Shown here one piece after another: positions 8,299 through 17,014 of a DNA stretch of 64,000 nt. Within the stretch, counting starts at the first letter, position 1. Every line of letters starts with the position of its first letter. The DNA comes from Lichenicoccus roseus. GTDB lineage: Bacteria; Pseudomonadota; Alphaproteobacteria; Acetobacterales; Acetobacteraceae. The stretch covers positions 1,116,001-1,180,000 of the forward strand of contig NZ_VCDI01000001.1 in NCBI RefSeq assembly GCF_005844085.1. The letters run 5' to 3'. The position numbers were made by a program, and so were the translations under genes. Below the pieces are notes generated by a model, which ran no database searches, was not told the DNA's origin, and saw only the letters and a program-made list of their open reading frames with translations.

Positions 8299-9150
8299 TT
8301 GACACGAGTCGCAAATGCCATCTTCACGTCCAATCGGATCCTGGTGGCAATCCCACACGCTGAGGAAGCAATCCTGCGGCCCTACCTGTCCCGGGTGCGG
8401 CTGCTGACCGGGCAGCCGCTCACCCAGGACGGGCAGGTCCTTGATCATGCCTACTTCATCGAAAGCGGGGTTGCGGCGATGCTGGCCCGGAGCGCTCCCG
8501 GCCGACCGGCGGTGCAGGTGGCGATGATCGGCCCGGAGAGCATGGTGGGCGGCCTGGCGCTGCTGGACAGGCACGCGGCGGCTTTCGGGACCGTGGCCAT
8601 GCTGCTGCCCGGCAGCGGCCTGCGTATCGCGGTCGCGGATCTGCACCGGGTCATCGACACGACGCCGGTCCTGCAGAGGCTGGCCTTGAACTCAGTGCTC
8701 CTGCTGACCCGGCAGGTCGTGCAGGTCGCCGCATCGAGCGTGACCGACACGCTCATCATGCGCTGCGCCCGCTGGCTGCTGATGGCGCACGACCGCATCG
8801 AGGGCGACGACCTGCCCGTCACGCACGGATCGATTGCAATCGCGCTGGGCGTCCGGCGCGCCGGCGTCACCATCGCGGTCACCGCCCTGCAGCAGGCCGG
8901 CCTTCTCCATGCGACGCGTGGACGGATCCGGATTTTGGGTCGAACCGGCCTTGAACGCTTTCTGGAGCATTGGCCCGAGCGCGACCGGGACCACCGCGGT
9001 CGATCCGGCGACATCGTCACGACCGCCCCGCCTGCCGCCATCGCGCCACTGGATGGGTTTGCCCCCATCCAGGGCGCTGGCGGTCAGACCCTTTCCAGCA
9101 CGGCGGCGATGCCCTGGCCACCGCCGATGCACATGGTGACCAGGCCGTAG
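8299..9150 (+). CDS. Crp/Fnr-family transcriptional regulator
   Basis: The protein has an N-terminal cyclic-nucleotide-type beta-roll (about 110 residues, including YFIESGVAAMLA and the stretch around IGPESMVGGLALL), a long dimerisation helix, and a C-terminal Crp-type winged helix. In the winged helix the run from THGSIAIALGVRRAGVT to LQQAGLLHATRGRI corresponds to the recognition helix and wing. It is the ligand-poor subtype common in Rhodospirillales, without an Fnr cysteine cluster. The start is unclear: the family alignment would begin near 8329, where no start codon exists, so TTG 8299 or GTG 8344 are the choices. The last 40 residues are Pro-rich and overlap the 3' end of the convergent thiolase by 67 bases. 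Confidence 0.78.
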   Translation: MTRVANAIFTSNRILVAIPHAEEAILRPYLSRVRLLTGQPLTQDGQVLDHAYFIESGVAAMLARSAPGRPAVQVAMIGPESMVGGLALLDRHAAAFGTVAMLLPGSGLRIAVADLHRVIDTTPVLQRLALNSVLLLTRQVVQVAASSVTDTLIMRCARWLLMAHDRIEGDDLPVTHGSIAIALGVRRAGVTIAVTALQQAGLLHATRGRIRILGRTGLERFLEHWPERDRDHRGRSGDIVTTAPPAAIAPLDGFAPIQGAGGQTLSSTAAMPWPPPMHMVTRP

Positions 9151-10216
9151 CGGGCCGCGGTGCGGCGGAGCTCGTTGGCCAGCTTGATGGTGTTCATCGC
9201 GCCGGTGCAACCGACCGGATGGCCGATCGAGATGCCGCTGCCGCTCGGGTTGACCTTCGCCGGATCGAGGCCGAGTTCCTGCGTGACCGCACAGGTCTGC
9301 GCCGCAAACGCCTCGTTGCTTTCGATCACCGCGAGGTCGCCGATGCCGAGCCCCGCCCGCGCCAGCGCCGTCCGCGTGGCCGGCACCGGGCCGATCCCAT
9401 GTAGGCCGGCTCCACCCCGGCATGGGCATACGAGACCAGCCTCGCCAGCGGCGCCAGGCCATGCTTTTGCACCGCCGCCTCGCTGGCCAGCACCAGGGCA
9501 GCGGCAGCGTCGTTGATGCCGGACGCGCTGCCGGCGGTGACGGTGCCCTGCTCCTTGAGGAACGCCGCCCGCAGGCCGTCGAAATCCTCCCGCCTGGCGT
9601 CGTGGCGGATGTGCTCGTCGGTGTCGAACAGCACGGTCCTGCGGCCCTGCTTCACCTCGACCGGCAGGATCTGCTCCTTGAACGGCCCTCGCGGGTGGCC
9701 GACGAGGCGCGCCGGTGGCTCCCGAAGGCGGCGTCGTCCTGCTGCTGGCGGGTGATGCCGTAGCGGCTGGCGACGTTCTCCGCCCCTACCCTGTGTGGAT
9801 GGTGTCGAACGGATCCGTGGGCAGCGCCACCATGCTGTCGATCGACTTGGTATCGCCCATGCGCGCGCCGAAGCGGGCCGCCGGCACCGTATAGGGAATG
9901 CGGCTCATCACCTCGGCACCGCCGGCGACTGCGATCTCGGCATCGCCCGGCATGATGCCCTGCGCCGCGGAGACCACCGCCTGCAGGCCGGAGCCGCACA
10001 GCCGGTTCACCGCGAAGGCAGGCGTTTCCACCTTCATGCCCGACTGCAGCGCCACCACGCGCGGCAGGCAGGCATCGCGCGCCTCGGTATGGCGGCACGA
10101 CGCATCGCCTCTCCGGCCACGGTGGTCGCGAGATCGATCGGCGGCGTGTTCTTGAGGGTGCCGCCGAAGGTGCCGACGGCGGTGCGCACGCCGGAGACAA
10201 TGAAGACACCGGTCAT
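9084..10216 (-). pseudogene. Frameshifted acetyl-CoA acetyltransferase (thiolase)
   Basis: Pieces of one thiolase read in order on the minus strand but in changing frames. They are the N-terminus (GVFIVSGVRTAVGTFGG, from ATG 10216), the nucleophile region (FAVNRLCGSGLQA, about 10000), AENVASRYGIT (about 9760), the middle (QGRRTVLFDTDEHI, about 9650), and the C-terminus with NEAFAAQ and SGISIGHPVGCTGA (about 9310-9190). At 9695 and 9395 a single missing base explains the frame change. Near 10080 about 50 bases also appear lost, removing residues before TEARD. The start overlaps the CoA-transferase B stop as ATGA, so it was the third gene of an acetoacetyl-CoA operon. At least four lesions make a functional product unlikely, unless they are sequencing errors. 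Confidence 0.85.
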
Positions 10217-10866
10217 CGTGCCGGGTCCTTGAAGCCGGGATGGATGATGAACGGGGCGCCGGTGCGGGCGCGCACCTCGTCGATCGACACCCCCGGGGCG
10301 AGATCGACCAGGGTCAGACCGGGCCGCCCGACATCGAAGACGCAGAGATCGGTGACGATCAGGTTCACCACGCCGGCGCCGGTCAACGGCAGCGTGCAGC
10401 GGGTGAGGATCTTCGGCTCGCCCTTCGCCGAGTGCTCCATCAGCACCACTACCCGCGGCACGCCGGCGACCAGGTCCATGGCACCGCCCATGCCCTTCAC
10501 CATCTTGCCGGGGATCATCCAGTTGGCGAGGTCGCCGTTCTCCGCCACCTGCAGCCCGCCCAGGATCGAGAGCGCGATATGGCCGCCGCGCACCATGGCG
10601 AAGCTGGTGGCGCTGTCGAAGAAGCTGGTCTTGGGCAGCGTGGTGACGGTCTGCTTGCCAGCGTTGATGAGGTCGGGGTCCTCGTCGCCTTCGTAGGGGA
10701 ACGGGCCGATCCCGAGCATGCCGTTCTCGGAATGCAGCGTGATCTCCATGCCGGGCGGCACGTGGTTGGCGACCAGCGTCGGGATGCCGATGCCGAGATT
10801 GACGTAGGTGCCGTCCTGCAGCTCCTGCGCCGCACGGGCAGCCATCTGGTTCCTGTCCCAGGGCAT
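10213..10866 (-). CDS. 3-oxoacid CoA-transferase subunit B
   Basis: 217 residues, the normal length of the small subunit of succinyl-CoA:3-ketoacid (or 3-oxoadipate) CoA-transferase. The catalytic Glu lies in [10 protein letters not shown] (E47), and the [11 protein letters not shown] loop at 25-35 is typical. The C-terminal half carries the family pattern [15 protein letters not shown]. It begins 11 bases after subunit A and its stop overlaps the thiolase start. The trio would interconvert acetoacetate, acetoacetyl-CoA and acetyl-CoA. Succinyl-CoA is the usual CoA donor. Because the thiolase is broken, the pathway here may stop at acetoacetyl-CoA unless a second thiolase exists. Oxoadipate specificity cannot be excluded. 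Confidence 0.9.
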   Translation of the reverse strand: MPWDRNQMAARAAQELQDGTYVNLGIGIPTLVANHVPPGMEITLHSENGMLGIGPFPYEGDEDPDLINAGKQTVTTLPKTSFFDSATSFAMVRGGHIALSILGGLQVAENGDLANWMIPGKMVKGMGGAMDLVAGVPRVVVLMEHSAKGEPKILTRCTLPLTGAGVVNLIVTDLCVFDVGRPGLTLVDLAPGVSIDEVRARTGAPFIIHPGFKDPAR

Positions 10867-10877
10867 TTCCGGGCCTC

Positions 10878-11591
10878 CTAGACCTGCTGACGGGTGCGGA
10901 CGGTGCGCTGCTCGATGCGCTTGTCGACGCTGTCGAGCCTGATCAGCCGCGTGACGTAGATCCCCGGGGTTGCGATCGCCTCGTGCTCCAGCGCGCCGGG
11001 CTCGACCAGCTCCTCGACCTCGGCGACGGTGACCTTGGCCGCGGTCGCCATCACCGGATTGAAGTTGCGCGCCGTCATCCGGTAGATCAGGTTGCCCTCG
11101 CTGTCGCCGCGATGGGCATGCACGATGGCGAGATCGGCGAACAGCCCGCGCTCCATCACGTAGTGCCGGCCCTCGAACTCCCGCGTCTCCTTGCCGGCGG
11201 CGACCTCGGTGCCATAGCCGGTGGGCGTGAAGAAGGCCGGGATGCCTGCGCCGCCGGCGCGTATGCGTTCTGCCAGCGTGCCCTGCGGGTTGAATTCGAT
11301 CTCCAGCTCGCCCGCGAGGTATAGCTGGGCGAACAGCTTGTTCTCGCCGACGTACGAGCTGATCATCCGTCGCACCTGACGGGTCTCGAGCAAGGTGCCG
11401 AGCCCGGCGCCATCGATACCGGCATTGTTCGAGATGAGGGTGAGGTCGCGCACCCCGCTGCGCCGGATCTCCTCGATCAGCACCGCCGGGATGCCGCACA
11501 GGCCGAAGCCACCGGCCATGATGGTCATGCCGTCCCTGAGCAGTCCCGCAAGCGCCGTTCGTGCGTCCGGACATACCTTGCTGATCGCCAC
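10878..11591 (-). CDS. 3-oxoacid CoA-transferase subunit A
   Basis: 237 residues from a GTG at 11591 with a GGAGG site just upstream; a longer frame extends to 11843 but has no family character. The CoA-binding motif GGFGLCGIP is at residues 27-35, and conserved blocks follow ([39 protein letters not shown]). It forms a heterotetramer with subunit B, encoded 11 bases downstream. The first gene of the operon, it lies divergently from the flavin monooxygenase at 11879. The 290 bases between them probably hold both promoters; I see no clear operator there. Confidence 0.9.
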   Translation of the reverse strand: MAISKVCPDARTALAGLLRDGMTIMAGGFGLCGIPAVLIEEIRRSGVRDLTLISNNAGIDGAGLGTLLETRQVRRMISSYVGENKLFAQLYLAGELEIEFNPQGTLAERIRAGGAGIPAFFTPTGYGTEVAAGKETREFEGRHYVMERGLFADLAIVHAHRGDSEGNLIYRMTARNFNPVMATAAKVTVAEVEELVEPGALEHEAIATPGIYVTRLIRLDSVDKRIEQRTVRTRQQV

Positions 11592-11878
11592 CCCGACCTC
11601 CTGCCCAGCCGTGAACGTCCGGCTAGTATGGCGTGACAGCAGGGACGGCAAGAGGGACCGGAATGCAGAAACTTCATGCTGCAGCACACCAAAACCGCTG
11701 ATGCATGCCGCTGTTTCGCCGACCGGAAAGGGCGCGGGGCGGCTGCATGGCCATCGCGCCAATCCGTTCCGTGCCGCTGCGTCACGAAGCCCATATGAAG
11801 CTGGGACGCCACGATGGCGGACGCCGCGGTACCCGCTGGCCACTTGGCCGCTCCTGATTCCGGTTGGAACGACACCTC

Positions 11879-12994
11879 ATGGATATGCTGCCCCAGCCGA
11901 CCGCCTTCGGCCTGCCGTCCGATACCGGCGGCAAGGATTTCGGCATCTTCATGCCGATCGCGAATGGCGGCTGGATCCTGTCCTCGACCACGCCGCCGAT
12001 CGATGGGTCGTACGAGTACAATCGCCAGGCGGCGCTGCTGGCGGAGGAAATCGGCCTCGACTTCCTGATGTCGATGGCCAAGTTCCGCGGCTATGGCGGC
12101 CGCACCCAGCATTGGCGCTGCGCGCTCGACAGCCTCGTGCTGATGTCGGCGCTGGCGGCGCAGACCTCGCGCGTGCGGATCTGGACCACCTTCCACACCC
12201 TGCTGCAGAACCCCGCCGTCGCCGCCAAGATGATCGCGACGCTCGACCAGGTCAGCCATGGCCGCGCCGGACTGAACGTGGTGCCGGGCGCCTACAAGGG
12301 CGAGTTCGCGCAGATGGGCGCGTGGCCGGACGATATCGGCCATGACGACCGCTACGACCTCGCGACCGAGTGGCTGCAGGCAATCAAGCGGCTCTGGAGC
12401 GAGCCATCGGTCACCGCGCATGGCCGCTACTTCACGCTCGAGGATTGCCACTCCGATCCGAAGCCGGTGCAGGTCCCGCGTCCCTTCATCGTCGCCGCCG
12501 GCATGTCGGAGCGCGGCGTGCGGTTCGCCGTCGAGGAGACCGACGCCATCTTCGTCGGCGGACGCGACGATGCCGAAGTGCTTGCCGTCAGCCGCGGCGC
12601 CAAGCGGTTGGCGCTCCAGGCGGGACGACGGCTGCGCACCTACGCGATGATGATCCTGATCATCGAGGATACCGACGCCGCCGGCGAGGCGACCGTCGCG
12701 CATTTTCGCTCCGGCTTCGACGAGGAGGCGTTCCACGGCATGATGCGGTCATATGGCATGATCGATGCCGAGATCGGCTGCGAGAACGCCTTCACCGCCC
12801 GCGCCCGCACCGGCATCACCGCGCCCTACATCGCCGGCAGTCCGGAGACCGTCATCGGCCGGATGTCGACGCTGATCGAGCAGTGCGATCTCGACGGCAT
12901 GATGCTCGTCTTTCCCGACTACCAGGCCGGGCTGCGCCGGTTCGGGAGCGAGCTGCTGCCCGAACTGCGGGCGCGCTTCCGATCCCGCCCGTAG
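11879..12994 (+). CDS. LLM-class flavin monooxygenase, RutA-like
   Basis: 371 residues from the ATG at 11879 (a TTG at 11864 and an ATG at 11885 are alternatives). The fold is the bacterial-luciferase TIM barrel, with the RutA-type N-terminus GIFMPIANGGWILS, the substrate-loop block SMAKFRGYGGRT, TTFHTLLQNPAVAAKM and NVVPGAYKGEFAQMG. These match the FMNH2-dependent oxygenase that opens uracil in pyrimidine degradation. No other rut genes are near, so the substrate may differ (another amide or a dimethyl-sulfone-like compound). It stands alone upstream of an SDR gene, 150 bases away. Confidence 0.82.
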   Translation: MDMLPQPTAFGLPSDTGGKDFGIFMPIANGGWILSSTTPPIDGSYEYNRQAALLAEEIGLDFLMSMAKFRGYGGRTQHWRCALDSLVLMSALAAQTSRVRIWTTFHTLLQNPAVAAKMIATLDQVSHGRAGLNVVPGAYKGEFAQMGAWPDDIGHDDRYDLATEWLQAIKRLWSEPSVTAHGRYFTLEDCHSDPKPVQVPRPFIVAAGMSERGVRFAVEETDAIFVGGRDDAEVLAVSRGAKRLALQAGRRLRTYAMMILIIEDTDAAGEATVAHFRSGFDEEAFHGMMRSYGMIDAEIGCENAFTARARTGITAPYIAGSPETVIGRMSTLIEQCDLDGMMLVFPDYQAGLRRFGSELLPELRARFRSRP

Positions 12995-13145
12995 CTGGCC
13001 GGCCATGCCGGCGCCGAACCGGAGTCCGGGCGCGGACGCGGTCCCGGGGTGGGTGGATTTGTGCAGCGCCCGCCGGCATCATAGACCTCGATCGGGGCGC
13101 GCGGCCTGCAACAGCCGCCCCTGCGACAGGGAGCGGGATCCGTCC

Positions 13146-13913
13146 ATGACCGACTTTGCGTTCGAGACCGTGTTCGATTTCTCCGGCAAGGTCGCGCTGG
13201 TGACCGGGGGCGCCTCCGGGATCGGGTTCGCGATCGCGCAGACCTTCGCGGCGCGGGGCGCACGGCTGGCGCTGCTGGACCGGGATCCGCGCGTGTCGGA
13301 CGTGGCGGCCGGCCTGGGCGGGGCGGGCCAGCATCTCGGCATCGCGGTCGACGTCACCGACGATGCGGCGCTCACCGAGGCGGTGGACCGGGTCGCGGCC
13401 AGCTGCGGGCGGATCGACGTCCTGGTCAACAATGCCGGTTTCGCGCGCCTGGCCCCGGCCGAGGACGTGACGATGGAGGACTGGGACGCGCATATCGCAC
13501 TGAACCTGCGCGCACCGTTCCTGATGTCGCGCCAGGTTGGCCGCGTCATGCTGCAGCAGGGCTCCGGACGGATCGTCAACATCGCTTCTCAGGCCGGCAT
13601 CGTCGCCCTGCCGCACCACGTCGCCTACTCCGCGGCGAAGGCCGCCATCATCAACATGTCGAAGCTGCTGGCCCTGGAATGGGGCCCGCGCGGCATCACC
13701 GTGAATGCGATCAGCCCGACGATCGTCGAGACCGAGCTCGGCCGGCGGGTCTGGGCCGGCGAACCCGGCGAGACGATGAAGCAGCGGATCCCGACCCGGC
13801 GCTTCGCCCAGCCGGAGGAGATCGCACTGGCGGCGCTGTATCTTGCGAGTGGTGCCGCAGGCATGGTGAACGGCGAGAACCTTGTCGTGGATGGCGGCTT
13901 CACGATCCAGTAG
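13146..13913 (+). CDS. SDR-family oxidoreductase (sugar-alcohol/3-oxoacyl type)
   Basis: 255 residues, a classical short-chain dehydrogenase. The cofactor motif TGGASGIG is at 20-27, NNAG at 95-98, and the catalytic triad is Ser148, Tyr161 and Lys165. Asp46 at the end of the second strand (LALLDRD) favours NAD(H). The C-terminal pattern (ISPTIVETELG, then VNGENLVVDGGF) resembles D-threitol, galactitol or sorbitol dehydrogenases and GolD-like enzymes. A GGGAG sequence precedes the ATG. It is followed by an amino-acid permease gene after 62 bases. The substrate is not determinable from sequence. Confidence 0.88.
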   Translation: MTDFAFETVFDFSGKVALVTGGASGIGFAIAQTFAARGARLALLDRDPRVSDVAAGLGGAGQHLGIAVDVTDDAALTEAVDRVAASCGRIDVLVNNAGFARLAPAEDVTMEDWDAHIALNLRAPFLMSRQVGRVMLQQGSGRIVNIASQAGIVALPHHVAYSAAKAAIINMSKLLALEWGPRGITVNAISPTIVETELGRRVWAGEPGETMKQRIPTRRFAQPEEIALAALYLASGAAGMVNGENLVVDGGFTIQ

Positions 13914-13975
13914 GACGAGCTGGGTCAGCAGGCACGGCGGGGCCGACGGGTGTCCTGCGGTGCAGGAAATAAGGC

Positions 13976-15559
13976 GTGAGCTCCGACAACCGGTTCACCC
14001 CGACCCGCGCCCCCGCCGACCCGCCCGCCACCGCCGGCTTCCGCCGCAGCCTTTCGCGGCTCGACCTCACCATGATCGGCTTCGGTTCGATCTTCGGCTC
14101 CGGCTGGCTGTTCGCCGCCGCCCACGTGGCTTCCATCGCCGGACCGTCCAGCCTGATCTCCTGGATCGTGGCGGGGCTCGCGGTGCTGCTGCTCGGCCTG
14201 GTCTATTGCGAGCTGGGTGCGGCGCTGCCCCAGGCGGGCGCGGTGGTGCGGTTCCCGGAATGGTCGCATGGCGCGCTGCCGGGCTTCCTGATGGGGCTGG
14301 TGACCACGATCGCCTTTTCCAGCCTGATCGCCATCGAGGTAGTCGCAGCGCGGCAATATGCCGGTGCCTGGATCCCCGGCCTGACCCGCGATGTCGGCGG
14401 CGATCCGACGCTGGCCGGCTGGGCGTTGCAGTTCGCCGTGCTGGGCCTGCTGCTGATGGTGAATCGCGCCGGGATCACCACCTTCGCCCTGATCAACAAC
14501 ATCGTCACGCTCTTCAAATTCTGTGTCCCGCTGCTGGTGGTGGTGTTCCTGCTGGCGCATGTGCGGCCGGGCAACTTCACCCTGCACGGCTTCGCCACCG
14601 GCGGCAGCATCGGCGTGGAGACCGCCATCTCCACCGGCGGCATCATCTTCGCCTATCTCGGCCTCACCCCGATCGTCTCGGTGGCGAGCGAGGTGCGGGA
14701 CCCGCAGCGCACCATCCCGTTCGCGCTGATCGCCTCGGTCTTGCTGTCGATGCTGGTCTACGTGCTGCTGCAGGCTGCCTTCATCGGCGCGCTGCCCGCC
14801 CGGCTGATCGCCGGTGGCTGGCAGGGGCTCGATACCAGGCTGGCGCTGCCGTTCCACGATATTGCGGTCGCTATCGGCCTCGCCTGGCTCGGCCTGCTGG
14901 TGGTGGCGGACGCGATCGTCTCGCCGAGCGGCACCGCCAACGTCTACATGAGCGCAACGCCGCGCATCCTATATGCCTGGTCGGCGGGCGGCACCTTCTT
15001 TCGGCGCTTCCAGCGGGTCGACCACGCGACCGGCGTGCCAGGCCCGGCGCTGTGGCTGACCTTCGGCCTCTCCGTGTTCTGGACGCTGCCGTTCCCGTCC
15101 TGGCAGTCGCTGATCGGCGTCGTCTCGTCGGCGCTGATGATGAGCTATGCGCTGGCTCCGGTGTCCGCGGCGGCGCTGCGACTTACCGCGCCCGACCTGC
15201 CGCGACCATTTCGTGTGGCAGGCTTCGGACTGATCGCACCGGCCGCGTTCATGATCGCCTCGCTGATCGTGTTCTGGACCGGCTGGACGGTGCTGTCCTG
15301 GCTGCTTTCGGTGCAACTCGTTGCCTGCCTTGTCTACGGCGCCTGGAGCCGGGCAGCCGGCCGGCCGGCATTCGGCACCGCGTGGTGGCTGTTCGCCTGG
15401 CTTGCCGGCCTGCTTGCGCTGTCGCGTTGCGGCAGCATCGGCGGTGCGGGCCTTGTACCGCACCCACTCGACGACGTGCTGGTAGCGGGGTTCGCTCTGC
15501 TGATCCACTTCTGGGGCGCTCGCAGCGGTCGTCCGGATCCAGCCCTGCCAGAGGCCTGA
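13976..15559 (+). CDS. APC-family amino acid permease
   Basis: 527 residues with about 12-14 hydrophobic segments. The N-terminal block LTMIGFGSIFGSGWLFA is the APC signature that forms the unwound first transmembrane helix for substrate and ion binding. Residues around IIFAYLGLTPIVSVASEVRDPQRTIP give the conserved cytoplasmic loop of the sixth helix. The GTG start has an AGGAA sequence upstream. It belongs to the APC group of proton-coupled amino acid or amine importers in the inner membrane. It may be co-transcribed with the SDR gene, but the ligand is unknown. Confidence 0.88.
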   Translation: MSSDNRFTPTRAPADPPATAGFRRSLSRLDLTMIGFGSIFGSGWLFAAAHVASIAGPSSLISWIVAGLAVLLLGLVYCELGAALPQAGAVVRFPEWSHGALPGFLMGLVTTIAFSSLIAIEVVAARQYAGAWIPGLTRDVGGDPTLAGWALQFAVLGLLLMVNRAGITTFALINNIVTLFKFCVPLLVVVFLLAHVRPGNFTLHGFATGGSIGVETAISTGGIIFAYLGLTPIVSVASEVRDPQRTIPFALIASVLLSMLVYVLLQAAFIGALPARLIAGGWQGLDTRLALPFHDIAVAIGLAWLGLLVVADAIVSPSGTANVYMSATPRILYAWSAGGTFFRRFQRVDHATGVPGPALWLTFGLSVFWTLPFPSWQSLIGVVSSALMMSYALAPVSAAALRLTAPDLPRPFRVAGFGLIAPAAFMIASLIVFWTGWTVLSWLLSVQLVACLVYGAWSRAAGRPAFGTAWWLFAWLAGLLALSRCGSIGGAGLVPHPLDDVLVAGFALLIHFWGARSGRPDPALPEA

Positions 15560-15612
15560 CCACGGGCGGGATCGCCATGGCGCCGGGCGGCGCTTTCAGG
15601 ACGAAGACTTCA

Positions 15613-16383
15613 TCACCGGTAGACGGGCGCGCCGCCGGGCGCACCGATGGTGCCGCCATCGACGACGAGTTCGGTCGCGGTCGTATGCCCCGCATCGTCT
15701 GAGGCCAGGTACAGCACCGCCCTGGCGACGTGATCCGCCTCTCCGAAGCGGCCGAGGGGGATCGCCCGGCTATAGCGGGCTTCCAGCGCCTCCAGCGCAT
15801 CCGGCGTCGGGGCACGATTGGTCCAGATAGGCGTCCGTGTCGCTCCCGGCACCACCACGTTGACCCGGATGCCGCGCGGCGCCAGTTCCGATGCCAGCAC
15901 CCGGCTCATGGCGCCAATGGCCCCCTTGCTTGCGGCATAGGCCGCGGCACCCGGAATACCCAGGACCTGATGGACGGATCCGTTCAGGATCACCGAGGCG
16001 CCCGCATGCAGGTGAGGCAGCGCCGCCTGGATGGTGAAGAAGGCCGAGTGCAGGTTGGTGCGCACGATGCTGTCGAACGCCGCGAAGGTGGTCTCGCCAA
16101 TCGGCGTCGGTCCCGAGATGCCGGCGTTGGCAAACACGATGTCGAGCCCGCCGAAGCGCTCGATGGCGGCCGCGACCGCCCCCTCGATCTCGCCAGCGAT
16201 GGTCAGGTCGGCCCGGATGGCGATCGCATCGGCACCGAGCTCCCGCCGCGCCGCCTCGAGCGTCTCGGGGTTGCGGCCGGTGATGGCGACTTTCGCGCCT
16301 TCCCGAATGAAGAGGGCCGCCGTCGCAAAACCGATCCCGCTATTGCCGCCGGTGATCAGCGCGATCTTGCCGTCCAGTCTCAT
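15613..16383 (-). CDS. SDR-family oxidoreductase
   Basis: 256 residues with TGGNSGIG at 11-18, the NAG motif (FANAG, 84-88) and catalytic Ser136, Tyr149 and Lys153. Arg37 after the second strand (AITGRN) suggests NADP(H). The C-terminus (TTATELVVDGG) is of the usual FabG-like type. The ATG at 16383 is preferred over an upstream frame extension. It is transcribed divergently from the HxlR regulator at 16511, a common arrangement in which the regulator controls the oxidoreductase. It is probably a quinone, aldehyde or ketone reductase of stress response; the exact substrate is unknown. Confidence 0.87.
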   Translation of the reverse strand: MRLDGKIALITGGNSGIGFATAALFIREGAKVAITGRNPETLEAARRELGADAIAIRADLTIAGEIEGAVAAAIERFGGLDIVFANAGISGPTPIGETTFAAFDSIVRTNLHSAFFTIQAALPHLHAGASVILNGSVHQVLGIPGAAAYAASKGAIGAMSRVLASELAPRGIRVNVVVPGATRTPIWTNRAPTPDALEALEARYSRAIPLGRFGEADHVARAVLYLASDDAGHTTATELVVDGGTIGAPGGAPVYR

Positions 16384-16482
16384 GACACATCCTTCGTGTT
16401 TCGCGGAGCCGGGGCGCAAGCCCGACGAGCCATCGATGACCGCGGATAGGCTTGCATGTTAAAAGCTACTAGATCATGGTGA

Positions 16483-16497
16483 CTTGCACGACGCAAG
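16483..16497. promoter_or_regulatory. Inverted repeat, candidate HxlR operator
   Basis: The bases CTTGC and GCAAG form a 5-base inverted repeat around ACGAC in the 127-base gap between the divergent SDR and HxlR genes. A further CTTGC lies at 16451. HxlR-type regulators bind short palindromes in just such divergent gaps. The assignment rests on position and symmetry alone. Confidence 0.35.
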
Positions 16498-16510
16498 CGA
16501 CAGGTCTCCC

Positions 16511-17014
16511 ATGCAGCGAAAGAGTCTCAAAACCACCCAGTGCCCGATCGCCCGCAGCCTCGACCGGGTCGGCGAGTGGTGGAGCATGCTCATCCTGCGC
16601 GATGCACTCGGTGGACTGAGCCGCTTCGACCAGTTCGAGAAGAGCCTCGGGATCGCGCCGAACATGCTCGCGCGCCGCCTCGCCGCGCTGGTCGAGGCCG
16701 GGATGCTCGAGCGACGGCGCTACAACGAGCGGCCGCCACGCGACGAATATGTCCTGACCGACCGCGGCCGCGACTTCCAGCCGGTGCTCTGGGCCCTGCT
16801 GGCCTGGGGCAACCGGCATCTGGCGCCCGAGGGCGAGAGCCTGGTGCTGGTGGATCGTGAGACCGGTGCCACGGCGGACCCGGTCCTGGTCGATCGCGTC
16901 ACCGGCAAGGAGATGACGCTCGCGTCGTTCCGCGGCGCCCCTGGCCCGGCCGCCGGCGACCGGCTCCGCCTCCGCTATGCCGACCCGCAGGATCCGGCCG
17001 CGGTGCCGACATGA
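16511..17014 (+). CDS. HxlR-family transcriptional regulator
   Basis: 167 residues with the HxlR winged-helix fold in the first 105. The family hallmark CPIARSLDRVGEWWSMLILRD is present, with Cys11 in the position used for redox or electrophile sensing in HypR/YodB-like proteins. LSRFDQFEKSLGIAPNMLARRL is the helix-turn-helix. About 55 extra C-terminal residues are predicted beyond the minimal domain. Its stop overlaps the start of the emrA-like gene (ATGA), so it is co-transcribed with the efflux pump and probably controls that pump and the divergent SDR in response to toxic compounds. Confidence 0.88.
   Translation: MQRKSLKTTQCPIARSLDRVGEWWSMLILRDALGGLSRFDQFEKSLGIAPNMLARRLAALVEAGMLERRRYNERPPRDEYVLTDRGRDFQPVLWALLAWGNRHLAPEGESLVLVDRETGATADPVLVDRVTGKEMTLASFRGAPGPAAGDRLRLRYADPQDPAAVPT

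Noticed and set aside
10213-11574. A single 453-codon frame over both CoA-transferase genes
   Set aside because: Its first part is out of frame with subunit A; two separate subunits with their own starts are clear.
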